A model generated the notes under the pieces. That model was not told where the DNA came from. It did not search any database and worked only from the letters and a program-made list of their open reading frames with translations. DNA of 64,000 nt from Bacteroidaceae bacterium (lineage in GTDB: Bacteria > Bacteroidota > Bacteroidia > Bacteroidales > Bacteroidaceae): positions 186,001 to 250,000 of the forward strand of contig JAFROT010000013.1 in NCBI GenBank assembly GCA_017429525.1, read 5' to 3'. This document shows, in pieces, positions 1-8,093 of the stretch; the first letter of the stretch is position 1, and the number at the start of each line of letters is the position of its first letter. The position numbers were made by a program, and so were the translations under genes.

Positions 1-117
1 GACTCCATCGCTGCCCTGCAGCGCGATACTATTCAGGCCGAAGCTGCAGCCACTGCCACAACAGAAGGCGCCTCACATGAGACGCCCGTCCAACAGCCCG
101 TCATCCCGGCGGAGTAA
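1..117 (+). CDS. C-terminal end of an unidentified protein (partial)
   Basis: The window opens inside a plus-strand reading frame that ends with TAA at 115-117. The 38 visible residues are rich in Ala, Thr, Glu and Pro (for example AEAAATATTEGASHETP) and look like a disordered tail. No domain is visible, so no function is assigned. It converges on the RlmD gene, whose stop lies 13 bases further on. Confidence 0.6.
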   Translation, partial: DSIAALQRDTIQAEAAATATTEGASHETPVQQPVIPAE

Positions 118-130
118 GAGTTTTCTGAGA

Positions 131-1600
131 TTACCGCCTCACCAGCTGAACCACGTTCTCCACGTGCTGTGTGTGAGGGAACATATCCACCGGTTGTATA
201 CGCGTGACCTTGTAGTCTGCATCCAGCAGCGCAAGGTCACGCGCTTGTGTTGCAGGATTACAGCTCACGTAGACGATGCGCGCCGGCGCGGCCTCCAGAA
301 TGACCTTGACCACATCCGCATGCATGCCCGCACGAGGAGGATCGGTGATGATGATGTCGGGGCGTCCATGCTCGCGAACGAAATCCTCCGTGAGGATGTC
401 TTTCATGTCGCCTGCATAGAACTTCGTGTTCGTGATGCCGTTGATCTCGCTGTTCACCTTTGCATCCTCAATGGCCTCAGGCACATACTCGATACCGATA
501 ACCTCGCGAGCCTCGCGAGCCACGAAGTTGGCTATAGTACCCGTTCCCGTATACAGGTCATAGACAAGGGGCTTCGCAGCCGCTTGCGATTCGCCGTCAA
601 CTGTCCCGCTTTCGTCACCCTTTTCGTTCCCGCTAAATGCGAATTCCCGGGCCACCTTATAGAGCTCATACGCCTGTTCGGTGTTGGTCTGATAGAAACT
701 CTTCGCTCCCACTTTGAAGCGTAAGCCTTCCATCTCCAGATAGATATGGTCCTCACCGGCGAACACCTCTACAGGCAGGTCGCCAAACGTATCATTGTAT
801 TTCTGGTTGTTCACGTAGAGCAACGATGAGATCTCGGGGAAGCGTTCATGCACGTAAGCCAACAACGCCTGTGCCTGCCGGTGCTCCTCGTCCGTAGCCA
901 TGCAGAACTGAATCAGCAGCATCAGCTCGCCCGTGTTCGAGAGGCGAATCATCATGCCGCGCAACAGTCCCGTGTGCTCGCGGGCATCGAAGAACGTGAG
1001 GCCGTGCTCGTAGGCATAGTCGCGGATGGCCAGGCGCAGGCGATCATTCACGGGGTCCATCAGATGACATTCCTCGATAGGTAAGATCTTGTCGAACGTG
1101 CCATTGGCGTGATATCCCACGCTCTCCTGCCGCTCAAACTGCTCGCCACTCGCAATCTGCTCCTTCGTCAACCAACGGCGATTAGCGAAGCCGAACTCCA
1201 ACTTGTTCCTATACTCCTGCGTCTTGCGCGACCCAAGGATAGGCGTGCACTCTGGCAGTTCCACTTTCCCGATACGTGTCAGCGCGTCCATCACCTGCTG
1301 TTGCTTGGCCTTCAGTTGCAGTTCGTAAGGCAGCATCTGCCATTTACAACCGCCGCAGACCCCGAAGTGGGGGCACATCGGAGCGATACGGTCGCTCGAG
1401 GGCTTCACCATCCTCACCACCTCAGCCTCGGCATACGAGTGTTTCTTCTTCGTCAACTGGATGTCCACGACATCGCCGGGAACGACAAACGGCACAAACA
1501 CCACCATATCATTCACTCGTGTCAACGCCTTGCCTTCAGCGGCAACAGCTTCGATCGTCACGCCCTCCAACAAGGGCAACTGCTTACGTTTTCTTGCCAT
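131..1600 (-). CDS. rlmD: 23S rRNA (uracil-C5)-methyltransferase RlmD/RumA
   Basis: SAM-dependent methylation of a uracil in 23S rRNA. The 489-residue protein has an N-terminal TRAM-like beta barrel (about 10-65), an iron-sulfur cysteine cluster CPHFGVCGGC (Cys76, 82, 85), a SAM site (YDLYTGTGTIANFVA), the DPPRAGMH motif and the catalytic cysteine in VYVSCNPATQARDL near the C terminus; order and length fit the RumA family. RlmD rather than RlmC or TrmA is a family-level choice. The ATG at 1600 (MARKRKQ) is preferred over a start seven codons upstream because the TATCTTTG promoter box lies at 1619-1626, on top of the longer start. Confidence 0.9.
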   Translation of the reverse strand: MARKRKQLPLLEGVTIEAVAAEGKALTRVNDMVVFVPFVVPGDVVDIQLTKKKHSYAEAEVVRMVKPSSDRIAPMCPHFGVCGGCKWQMLPYELQLKAKQQQVMDALTRIGKVELPECTPILGSRKTQEYRNKLEFGFANRRWLTKEQIASGEQFERQESVGYHANGTFDKILPIEECHLMDPVNDRLRLAIRDYAYEHGLTFFDAREHTGLLRGMMIRLSNTGELMLLIQFCMATDEEHRQAQALLAYVHERFPEISSLLYVNNQKYNDTFGDLPVEVFAGEDHIYLEMEGLRFKVGAKSFYQTNTEQAYELYKVAREFAFSGNEKGDESGTVDGESQAAAKPLVYDLYTGTGTIANFVAREAREVIGIEYVPEAIEDAKVNSEINGITNTKFYAGDMKDILTEDFVREHGRPDIIITDPPRAGMHADVVKVILEAAPARIVYVSCNPATQARDLALLDADYKVTRIQPVDMFPHTQHVENVVQLVRR

Positions 1601-1770
1601 AATCCTTGATTTTGGGCGCAAAGATAGCGATTATTTATCGAATATTCCTTCTTTTTCCTACCATTTTCCTCCTCCGCCCCCAAAATCGCTCCTTCTCAAC
1701 GGCTTCATTTCCGCTCACTGACTGGCAAACTCCCGTCCAAAGAACGGGCCATAGAGGAGGCTAAGCTAAG

Positions 1771-2280
1771 TCATTCATGCCCCAAGAACGTCACGGAGTT
1801 TATTAACGGTGCATAATCCGTAGCCCTCGCGATCTCCTTCCCCTTCTCCGTCGCAAGCCGTTCCGGATCGGGTGTGATGCCTACCCTCCACAAATCCAAG
1901 CGGTCTGCATCGAAGCAAGTGTCGACGGTCGAATTGCCGGTTTTTGCAGCAACCGTATGCAAGCGGCACGCCTCCTTGAGCAGTTCAATCTCTTCGTCAG
2001 GCACCTCCGCCAGCTGTGTCCTCCTTATCTCATCAATAAACGCGGCCGCACGAGGCCCATGCTCCAAATCGAGCATGTCATTCATCCTGCAGGAATCATG
2101 AAGATAAGCGAACAGTCCCACCACGAGAGGATTCACCTCTGCCGTCATCAGTTTCTGTCCATTCTCAAACACCCTGTCCCAATGACTGATTCCGTGCAAC
2201 GGTCCAAGCGTCCATCGAGAATGTGCAAACTCACGTATCTTTTTAATTATCAAAGCTCTTTCAATTTCTGATAGTGTCAT
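1771..2280 (-). CDS. HD-domain phosphohydrolase
   Basis: A 169-residue soluble protein with the metal-binding pattern of the HD superfamily: His29 and His33 in LHGISHWDRV, the HD dyad at 61-62 (YLHDSCR) and a late Asp in DADRLDLWRVGI. Family knowledge predicts a metal-dependent phosphohydrolase; the substrate cannot be read from sequence. Its ATG lies 20 bases inside the end of the upstream transposase-like gene, so the two are probably translated together from the promoter near 3540. That pairing may be accidental; HD proteins of this size also occur alone. Confidence 0.8.
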   Translation of the reverse strand: MTLSEIERALIIKKIREFAHSRWTLGPLHGISHWDRVFENGQKLMTAEVNPLVVGLFAYLHDSCRMNDMLDLEHGPRAAAFIDEIRRTQLAEVPDEEIELLKEACRLHTVAAKTGNSTVDTCFDADRLDLWRVGITPDPERLATEKGKEIARATDYAPLINSVTFLGHE

Positions 2281-3514
2281 TTTCTATTTCATTTTTTTGT
2301 TTTTCGTTCATTCCTTTATCTGGTATAACAAGATTCCTGCAGATTTCTTCCGCCATAGCATTGAGGGCGACACAATCTGCACGGCTGATATGTCGTTTTC
2401 CACCATCATACGGCCAGGGACTTAGAATGAGCAAGCGCCCTGCTGCACAAGCATCGAAGAGTGCATCGGTGGGTTTGTAGTAGTCACGGAATCCATTATC
2501 CGTCAGGCAAACAAACGGCCATTTTTCACGCAGCAAGACCTGCATGACCTGCTTCTCTTGGGGCGAGATGAAAGGCGAGACCATCACCACGCCCTCACGA
2601 GCCATCAACACACGGCTATTCATGTAGTCGCGCAAAGCCTGATTGTCCCCAGCCTCTGCAGCCTTCACCATCGCGCTTCGCACGTGCACCACATCAAAGC
2701 GCCCTCCTGTGAGCAAAGCCACGTTGCCCACACCGCTATACGCCCTCGAGCCTATCACGATGTCCTTTTGCACACGGAAGAAGCCTGGCTTCAGGCGTTT
2801 AGTAGCCAAGCGCTGCGGATTCATGTCCATATAGCGGATGGTGTTCTGCAGTTGGGAATATCGTGCCATCGCACGGATGAACGGCATCTCCACAAAAACA
2901 GGCTCCAACCGGTAATAAGCCTCATCGCCCAGCTGTCCGCACAGCCCAGCAGCCACCTCCTGCAGCCTTGCGCTCCTCTCCTTCAGCCTTGCGTTCCCCT
3001 CCTGCAGCCTTGCGCTCCATTCCTTCAGCCTTGCGCTCCCCTCCTTCAGCCCCTCCCTCTCCAGCTCTCTTGCGCCCCCTTCTTTGAATCTCTCCCTCAT
3101 CTGCTTCCCTTCTTCATATTGCGCCCGAATGTCATTCGGGCAAACAAAAGTAGCCCCCGTGTACGAGCAAGCACGCCCCAGCTTCTTGCTCGCCTGCCAG
3201 AAGCCCCGCACCAGCGTCCCTATGCCCTTCGCCATCGTCCGTTGCACATACAACACTGCATGTAGATGGTCAGGCATGAGGCAGAAATGCAGCACCCTCA
3301 CCTCCGGATGATGCGATGGAATACTCAGCAGGCAGTCCACCAGAGCATCGCCCAAAGCCGAGCGCACCACCTTGGCATGAGCAGGATCGTTGCCTGCCGC
3401 AGTAAGACGCCCCAGCACAGGCTGTCGGCTCGTCACAGTCAAGGTGATGTGATACAGCCCCGCGCCCTTCCACGTAGTGCCCGGCTCCTGCCATTTCCAA
3501 GTCTCCTTTTCCAT
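2261..3514 (-). CDS. RAYT-like (IS200/Y1-family) HUH transposase with C-terminal extension
   Basis: 417 residues. The first 110 match the Y1 transposase fold, with the HUH motif MPDHLHAVLYV (His83, His85); the probable catalytic Tyr228 lies in IRYMDMNPQR. Between these sits an insert (about 115-205) holding a REP-like palindrome read as CPNDIRAQYEEG and about five 8-11 residue repeats of the type ARLKEGS/ARLQEGN, encoded by a roughly 21-bp DNA repeat (2951-3053). The last 170 residues form a second domain (FISPQEKQVMQVLLREKWP) of unknown role. Promoter box TATATTTG is at 3536-3543. No terminal hairpins of a complete IS were seen, which together with the palindromes suggests a domesticated RAYT. 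Confidence 0.75.
   Translation of the reverse strand: MEKETWKWQEPGTTWKGAGLYHITLTVTSRQPVLGRLTAAGNDPAHAKVVRSALGDALVDCLLSIPSHHPEVRVLHFCLMPDHLHAVLYVQRTMAKGIGTLVRGFWQASKKLGRACSYTGATFVCPNDIRAQYEEGKQMRERFKEGGARELEREGLKEGSARLKEWSARLQEGNARLKERSARLQEVAAGLCGQLGDEAYYRLEPVFVEMPFIRAMARYSQLQNTIRYMDMNPQRLATKRLKPGFFRVQKDIVIGSRAYSGVGNVALLTGGRFDVVHVRSAMVKAAEAGDNQALRDYMNSRVLMAREGVVMVSPFISPQEKQVMQVLLREKWPFVCLTDNGFRDYYKPTDALFDACAAGRLLILSPWPYDGGKRHISRADCVALNAMAEEICRNLVIPDKGMNEKQKNEIENDTIRN
3109..3145. repeat. REP-like palindromic repeat, copy A (inside the RAYT gene)
   Basis: The core GCCCGAATGTCATTCGGGC is an inverted repeat around a central T. The 37-base unit matches 6734-6770 in the same orientation with seven mismatches, including the flank CTTCNTATT before the palindrome. 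In the RAYT frame it is translated as CPNDIRAQYEEG. Confidence 0.75.
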
Positions 3515-3535
3515 GCTGAATGATCTTTTCGCTGC

Positions 3536-3543
3536 AAATATAC
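3536..3543 (-). promoter_or_regulatory. Promoter -7 box of the RAYT/HD operon
   Basis: TATATTTG on the minus strand, 22 bases upstream of the ATG at 3514. It is a one-base variant of the boxes used by the neighbours. Confidence 0.5.
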
Positions 3544-3719
3544 AACATTTCCTAAATGATCAGCGAATAATTGCCCAACTTTTCGCACGCTCTTGCGTGT
3601 TTCCTTTATCATTGCAGCAACTTGAAAGGCGGACAATCCACATCCTATCCTCCATAAGCTGGAGGAATAACAGGTAAGAAAATGCTCAAGAAGGAGTGAC
3701 TGCAAGCCTATGGCACGCC

Positions 3720-4622
3720 CTATTTTACGATGATATTCCTTAGCACCTCGTAGTCGCGAACGACGCTATAGGTGACAGCAGCGCTGGAGATGGTGGCGAA
3801 ATGTCGGCGGGCACATTCTATCTTCACGCGCTCCGTCTCGCGGTAGTCCGTCACCTCATCGTTGCGATAGCCCTTGGTCTCGGCCACGAAATAGATGTGC
3901 TTGATGTCTGGTTCCTCTTTGAAGACGATGGCCCAGTCGGGATTGTAGTGCCCCACAGGTGTATTGATATAGAAACCGTTAGGCAACTTGGTATAGACGG
4001 CCACCTCGTTCTGCACCTCAAGGCTCTGGGCGAAGTTCATCTCGATGCCTTGTGAATCCACGACCACGATGTCATAGAGCGACTTCTGCGACTCCAGCGC
4101 GTTCACGCCCAGCTTGCCTTTCAGCGTGGCGGCGCTGAAGATGTCGGAGTCGTACGCTTGATCAAGTCGGTGGTATTGGATATGCTCCACCACGGCAATG
4201 GCCTTGCATTGGTTGATGATGTTGCACGCCTTGATGATGAACTCCTCGAGATTGGCCATGAACATATTGAACGTCTTTGGACGTATCTTCTGCAGGATGC
4301 TAACGACCGCCTTGCGCGTCAACCCCGTTCCTTCCACTAACTTCCCTATCAGGTCATATTTCACGCCCTCTCCCACCAGTTCGTGCACGCTCTCCGCGTC
4401 GGCTTCGCTGACCATCATCGCGTTACCCTCCAACAGTTGCTGCCGACTCTTGATGTCGTTCAGTGTGCCCGTCACCACCTTGATGCGTATTTCCGTTACT
4501 TGCAAGTGGGCATCCAGCTCGATGACGGCCCTGCTGATGAGGTCTTCCGTACACGGGATTGCAATATCAACCCGTAGGACACCTCTACAATGTCTTCGAC
4601 TGGTTATTTGATTGTGGTAGTT
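3720..4622 (-). pseudogene. C-terminal remnant of a type III restriction endonuclease (Res) subunit
   Basis: The frame is open from 4622 to the stop at 3720 but has no ATG near its start; the first plausible codon is TTG at 4505. The sequence matches the C-terminal quarter of type III Res proteins: KYDLIGKLVEGTGLTRK, EEFIIKACNIIN, AVYTKLPNGFYINTPVG, NPDWAIVF and IYFVAETKGYRND, which contains the nuclease-type ETK. The family is normally about 900-1000 residues with an SF2 helicase; those domains and the partner methylase Mod are missing here. It follows directly on a promoter and leader shared with the restriction operon at 50 kb, so it may still be transcribed. I infer a decayed locus. Confidence 0.85.
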
Positions 4623-4716
4623 TCAAATGGTCAAAGCCAAAGCGTTAGTGTCGCTTTTCCAATATGTCGTGTCCCGCCCGTCGCCGCATGGACGTGGGTA
4701 AGACGGGGCAAAGATA
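4577..4716 (-). promoter_or_regulatory. Promoter and leader shared with the 50-kb restriction operon (copy 1)
   Basis: TATCTTTG at 4709-4716 should start transcription near 4702. The next ~125 bases align with the leader at 50100-50267: an identical 15-base block (minus strand GAAACTACCACAATC, 4610-4624), a conserved ACATATTG block (4661-4668 region) at nearly the same spacing (57 versus 55 bases), and between them a hairpin AAAGCG...CGCTTT whose stem bases differ but whose pairing is kept. Confidence 0.6.
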
Positions 4717-4864
4717 GAAAAAAGTTCTGAGACGGATGTAAAAAAAGATAGAAAAGTGCGCAGCACATGATTTCAACGAACTGTTTATGGGGATAGAAGG
4801 GGCGTCTTTCAGGATTATGTTGTACCTTTGCGGCGCAACAGAAGATCATCGCAAGAAAAGGTGC

Positions 4865-5407
4865 ATGAAGATGAAGGATTTCGTGGCCATAGATTTTGAG
4901 ACTGCCAATGGGGAGCCGAGCAGCGTATGCTCGGTGGGGATTGTCATTGTGCAGCATGGACAGGTGGCTGATCGCTTCTATAGCCTCATCCATCCCGAGC
5001 CAGACTACTACAGCTGGTACTGCCAGCGGGTGCATGGGATAAGCGCGACAGACACGGAACGCGCTCCCTCCTTCCCTACCGTCTGGGCAGAAGTGGAAGA
5101 GCACATCAGACGTGTGTTCACAGCTGAACTGTTGCCTTTCTGCGAGCCCCCAACTGTGCCGTTCGTGGCTCACAACGCACGCTTCGATGAGGGATGCCTG
5201 CGAGCTGTCTTCAAGACCTATCAGATGGACTATCCCGACTACCATTTCGTGGATACGCTCCGCGCATCACGCCGCCACTTCGGGCGCTCGCTGCCCAACC
5301 ACCAGTTGCAAACGGTAGCAGCCGTCTGCGGCTATGACCTCACCCGCCATCATCATGCCCTGGCTGACGCAGAGGCTTGCGCCGCTATCGCCATGAGGAT
5401 TTTATAA
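4865..5407 (+). CDS. DnaQ-like DEDDh 3'-5' exonuclease
   Basis: 180 residues with all three exonuclease motifs: Exo I DFETAN (Asp10, Glu12), Exo II HNARFDEG and Exo III HHALADAEA with the His-Asp pair of DEDDh enzymes. It resembles stand-alone DNA polymerase III epsilon-like nucleases, which trim DNA or RNA 3' ends; no C-terminal BRCT or UvrC-like domain follows. The ATG at 4865 is chosen because the promoter box TACCTTTG lies at 4823-4830; the longer frame from 4787 would start upstream of transcription. Whether it serves repair or RNA turnover is open. Confidence 0.85.
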   Translation: MKMKDFVAIDFETANGEPSSVCSVGIVIVQHGQVADRFYSLIHPEPDYYSWYCQRVHGISATDTERAPSFPTVWAEVEEHIRRVFTAELLPFCEPPTVPFVAHNARFDEGCLRAVFKTYQMDYPDYHFVDTLRASRRHFGRSLPNHQLQTVAAVCGYDLTRHHHALADAEACAAIAMRIL

Positions 5408-5639
5408 CAGTACGCATAACGCTAACATGGGTGTTAACGTCAACGAAACAGCGATGATGACTGAGTAGGCCATCATCAGCAAGCAGGAAATCACCCATTT
5501 CCGACTGCATTGAGATTACCGCATCTCCTCTCCGCTGAATGACGGACGCCTGGTTCATGACCTATCCACAACTTGTCCCCACCTATTTCGTGGCTTACGC
5601 TTCAGCATAGGCCAAAGCCTACGCGTCTATGTCCTACCA
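5408..5639. other. Intergenic stretch
   Basis: No reading frame with coding character, promoter box or terminator was recognised between the exonuclease stop and the palindromic repeats. Confidence 0.5.
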
Positions 5640-5705
5640 GTTTTCCAACCGGTTGGAAAACCGAATACACATAGGTGCTAACAGTTTTCCAACCGGTTGG
5701 AAAAC
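5640..5705. repeat. Two palindromes with 44-bp period, locus 1
   Basis: Perfect 22-bp palindromes (core TTTCCAACCGGTTGGAAA) occupy 5640-5661 and 5684-5705, each followed by CGAAT. The pair reappears at 40297-40362 with the same 44-bp period and one changed base at the centre. The following 330 bases to the AraC-type gene contain no convincing gene; a TCACTAAATCACCC motif at 5848-5861 also occurs downstream of the VirE gene. Confidence 0.9.
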
Positions 5706-6041
5706 CGAATTCAAATAGTAAGCTGTAAGCTGGCGTCTTTTGGACAGTTCGACAGGCTCACGTCAAGCAGCAGCATGCTTGATAGAGCACACCCTGATGG
5801 GAACAGTCGATTTTGGTGTCAACCCCTATTTTTGAGGTAAAAAGATTCACTAAATCACCCATCAATCACTATATCCTTCACCCGTAATCTGCTGGTTCTC
5901 AATAGCGAGTGACAGTGTGAAAGATATTTTCAGGAAAAAACGTATGAGAGGACAAAACATTCACATTGGTCAGGACATCAGGCTAAGCTTCCATCAGTTG
6001 CCCAACATGCTCCCCACACACGCCGGCAACTGTTCTCAGCG

Positions 6042-6605
6042 TCATCGCCCTTGCGTGAGCAGCAGGCGGTACTCGACAGGGGTCATGCCTACGGCATCCT
6101 GGACGCGGCGTTGGAGGGTGCGGACATTTCCGATGCCCGACTCTTCGGCGATGGCGGCGATGTTCCAGTTGGGCTTCTCATAGAGCAGACGAAGAGCCCG
6201 CAACAGGCGGAGGTTGTCAATATAGGCATCGGCCGTGCGATAGAGGGTCTGATGACGGAAGAGCCGTGCCAAACGGGCCTGACTCACGCCGAGGAGTTCG
6301 GCCAAGGCGGCTCCATCGAAATCGGTGCGGACATAAGGATGCTCCTGCTCCACGCGCAACTCGATGAGGGCCATCAGCTGAGCATCGTCCTGCAGATCGG
6401 CATTGCGCTGGCGCTCGACATTGCCTTCGAGCAACTCACGTGCCACCGCCACGCGACGACGCAATTCAATGTCCTCTTCCAAACGTTCGGAGAGGTCGAG
6501 GTTGCGACCGATGAGACGAATGAGTTCGTTCTTTAATCTTTCGTTCTCCTGCTTCAAGCTTTCATTCTCTGCTTGCAGCTTGGCGATTTCTTCTTTCGTT
6601 GCCAT
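6042..6605 (-). CDS. AraC-type DNA-binding regulator with N-terminal coiled coil
   Basis: 187 residues. Residues 1-60 are a heptad-rich coiled coil (KLQAENESLKQENERLKNEL), followed by a linker and a two-helix-turn-helix AraC domain (about 95-185) with ALAELLGVSQARLARLFRH and the second helix pair ending GMTPVEYRLLL. There is no sugar-binding cupin, so the coiled coil probably dimerises it. The ATG at 6605 (MATKEE) is preferred because the promoter box TATCTTTG is at 6645-6652. The gene is co-directional with the GH16 gene upstream but has its own promoter; its target is unknown. Confidence 0.8.
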   Translation of the reverse strand: MATKEEIAKLQAENESLKQENERLKNELIRLIGRNLDLSERLEEDIELRRRVAVARELLEGNVERQRNADLQDDAQLMALIELRVEQEHPYVRTDFDGAALAELLGVSQARLARLFRHQTLYRTADAYIDNLRLLRALRLLYEKPNWNIAAIAEESGIGNVRTLQRRVQDAVGMTPVEYRLLLTQGR

Positions 6606-6733
6606 ATCGTTTTTCTGACGTAAATCGTATCGGGTTTCTGGCTGCAAAGATAGCAACTATTTTGTTTCGGCGACGCAAATAGAAGTAAAAAAGTGATGCG
6701 AGAAACACAAAAAAGGAATCCTCTCTCCAACCC

Positions 6734-6770
6734 CGTCTTCGTATTTCGTCCGAATATCATTCGGGCAACC
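6734..6770. repeat. REP-like palindromic repeat, copy B (intergenic)
   Basis: Core CCGAATATCATTCGGGC, 37 bases matching copy A at 3109-3145. It lies between the GH16 stop at 6772 and the promoter of the AraC-type gene, the usual place for a REP element. Confidence 0.75.
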
Positions 6771-6771
6771 A

Positions 6772-8004
6772 CTATTCTCCCTCAAAGACTCGCAGGTAGT
6801 CGACGTACATGTCGGAGGCATTGCCGTAGCGCTCGAGGTCGACAGGCCACCCGCTGGCACCTCCAATGGCGTAGTTCAGCAGGATGACGTGACTGTGCTC
6901 CATCGTAACGCTGTTGGTGGGATGTCGCCACACCTCGGCATCATCGAGGTAGTAGGTCGTCCACTGGCGGTCGACACGCAGGCCATAGGTGTGGAAGGTC
7001 TGGCTCCATGAGGAGAGCATGCCCTTATCGGTCATCTCGATGAGCTGTCCGGGATGCGGCAGCGGCTTGCCTTGTCCGTCGTTTTGCCCCCAAAAGTGCG
7101 TCGTCGTCCAATAGCCTTTGCTATTGGGGTTACCTTTGCCCCAGCCGCCATAGGCTTCGATGACGTCCAACTCATCGCCAATGCCTTGATGGATGTTAGT
7201 GACTGTCCAGAACGCAGGCCACGTGCCGAGCGCCGACTGCGCCATCAGCCGACATTCCATGTAGAACGGAGGGCGTGCCCGATAGCCCTGCCCGTCCATA
7301 TCGACAGTGGCCAGCAGTCCCGTGCTGCCGCGTGTTCCCTCAGGCTTACGCGCACGAATGATGAGGTAGGTGTCGCGCTGCGCGAACGGATTCAACGCTC
7401 CCTCGGGATCGGCAAAAGGCCATCCGCTGAAGTCGCCGAACACGGGTTTGTGAGCGTTGTAGCGCGTGCCACGGCCATCACGTGAGACGGAGAGCGGCGC
7501 ATCGAAATCATCGCAGAACGTCAGCCGCATCCCTTGCGCAGCCGCAGGAATTGTATCGGGGATGCCAGCCTGCGTGCGGCGTCCTACGGTGTTGTAGAGC
7601 TGAAGCTCGTAGAGGTCGCGCTCGCCAGCATCTGTCGTGCCCTCGATCTGCACCGTCAAGGGGCCGTGAGGCAGCCTGCGCGCATCGAGCACGAAATGGC
7701 CTCTTCCCGCTGCATCCAGACGGAAGCGCTTGGGCAGCAGCTGGACGGCCGTAGCACGATGCCCGCCTATGCCTCTTGCCCGCTGACCCTGCGCACGGTC
7801 GTCCTGCACAAAGCAACGCGCAGACAAGTGCTTCAGTCCGGGAGCTTCCAACCGCACAAAGGTTCGTCCCTTCACCTCAGAGCAGGATGCAGGCTCCGTC
7901 ACGCGGATGCACTGCACCCAACGATTGCTATGCTCCTCGCCACAAAGCGACTGAGCGCCCAACAGGAGCAACGCAAACATAAGCAGGAAGTGGTGCCTTT
8001 TCAT
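6772..8004 (-). CDS. Secreted glycoside hydrolase family 16 enzyme
   Basis: 410 residues with a Sec signal peptide (LLMFALLLLGAQSLCGEE). An N-terminal domain of about 135 residues precedes a GH16 fold (about 150-410) with the catalytic signature ELDVIE (usual pattern E-x-D-x-x-E), the aromatic run GTWPAFWTV and the C-terminal strands LLNYAIGG and YVDYLRVFEGE. GH16 enzymes cut beta-1,3/1,4-glucans, agars or carrageenans by a retaining mechanism; the substrate is not predictable here. Promoter box TACCTTTG is at 8025-8032. There is no neighbouring SusC/SusD pair, so this is a lone enzyme. Confidence 0.85.
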   Translation of the reverse strand: MKRHHFLLMFALLLLGAQSLCGEEHSNRWVQCIRVTEPASCSEVKGRTFVRLEAPGLKHLSARCFVQDDRAQGQRARGIGGHRATAVQLLPKRFRLDAAGRGHFVLDARRLPHGPLTVQIEGTTDAGERDLYELQLYNTVGRRTQAGIPDTIPAAAQGMRLTFCDDFDAPLSVSRDGRGTRYNAHKPVFGDFSGWPFADPEGALNPFAQRDTYLIIRARKPEGTRGSTGLLATVDMDGQGYRARPPFYMECRLMAQSALGTWPAFWTVTNIHQGIGDELDVIEAYGGWGKGNPNSKGYWTTTHFWGQNDGQGKPLPHPGQLIEMTDKGMLSSWSQTFHTYGLRVDRQWTTYYLDDAEVWRHPTNSVTMEHSHVILLNYAIGGASGWPVDLERYGNASDMYVDYLRVFEGE

Positions 8005-8093
8005 TATTCCTCATGTTTTCGCTACAAAGGTAGATAATTATTCTCATTCGCCGGGAAAAAACAAGGAAAAAACGATGAGGACGCAGACATGAC

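Noticed and set aside
2261-3514. Complete insertion sequence
   Set aside because: No target-site duplication, end hairpins or accessory orfB were recognised around the gene, so it is treated as a RAYT-like single gene.
3439-3705. 88-codon minus-strand frame upstream of the RAYT gene
   Set aside because: Its second half lies out of frame inside the transposase gene. The segment SAFQVAAMIKETRKSVRK looks protein-like, so a small gene relic cannot be fully excluded, but there is no start signal.
5640-5705. CRISPR-like array (two repeats, one 22-bp spacer) here and at 40297-40362
   Set aside because: Only two units per site, the repeat is a perfect palindrome, and no cas genes are in the window. 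Listed as palindromic repeats instead.
5917-6183. 88-codon plus-strand frame
   Set aside because: Mostly antisense to the AraC-type gene, no promoter or ribosome-binding site.
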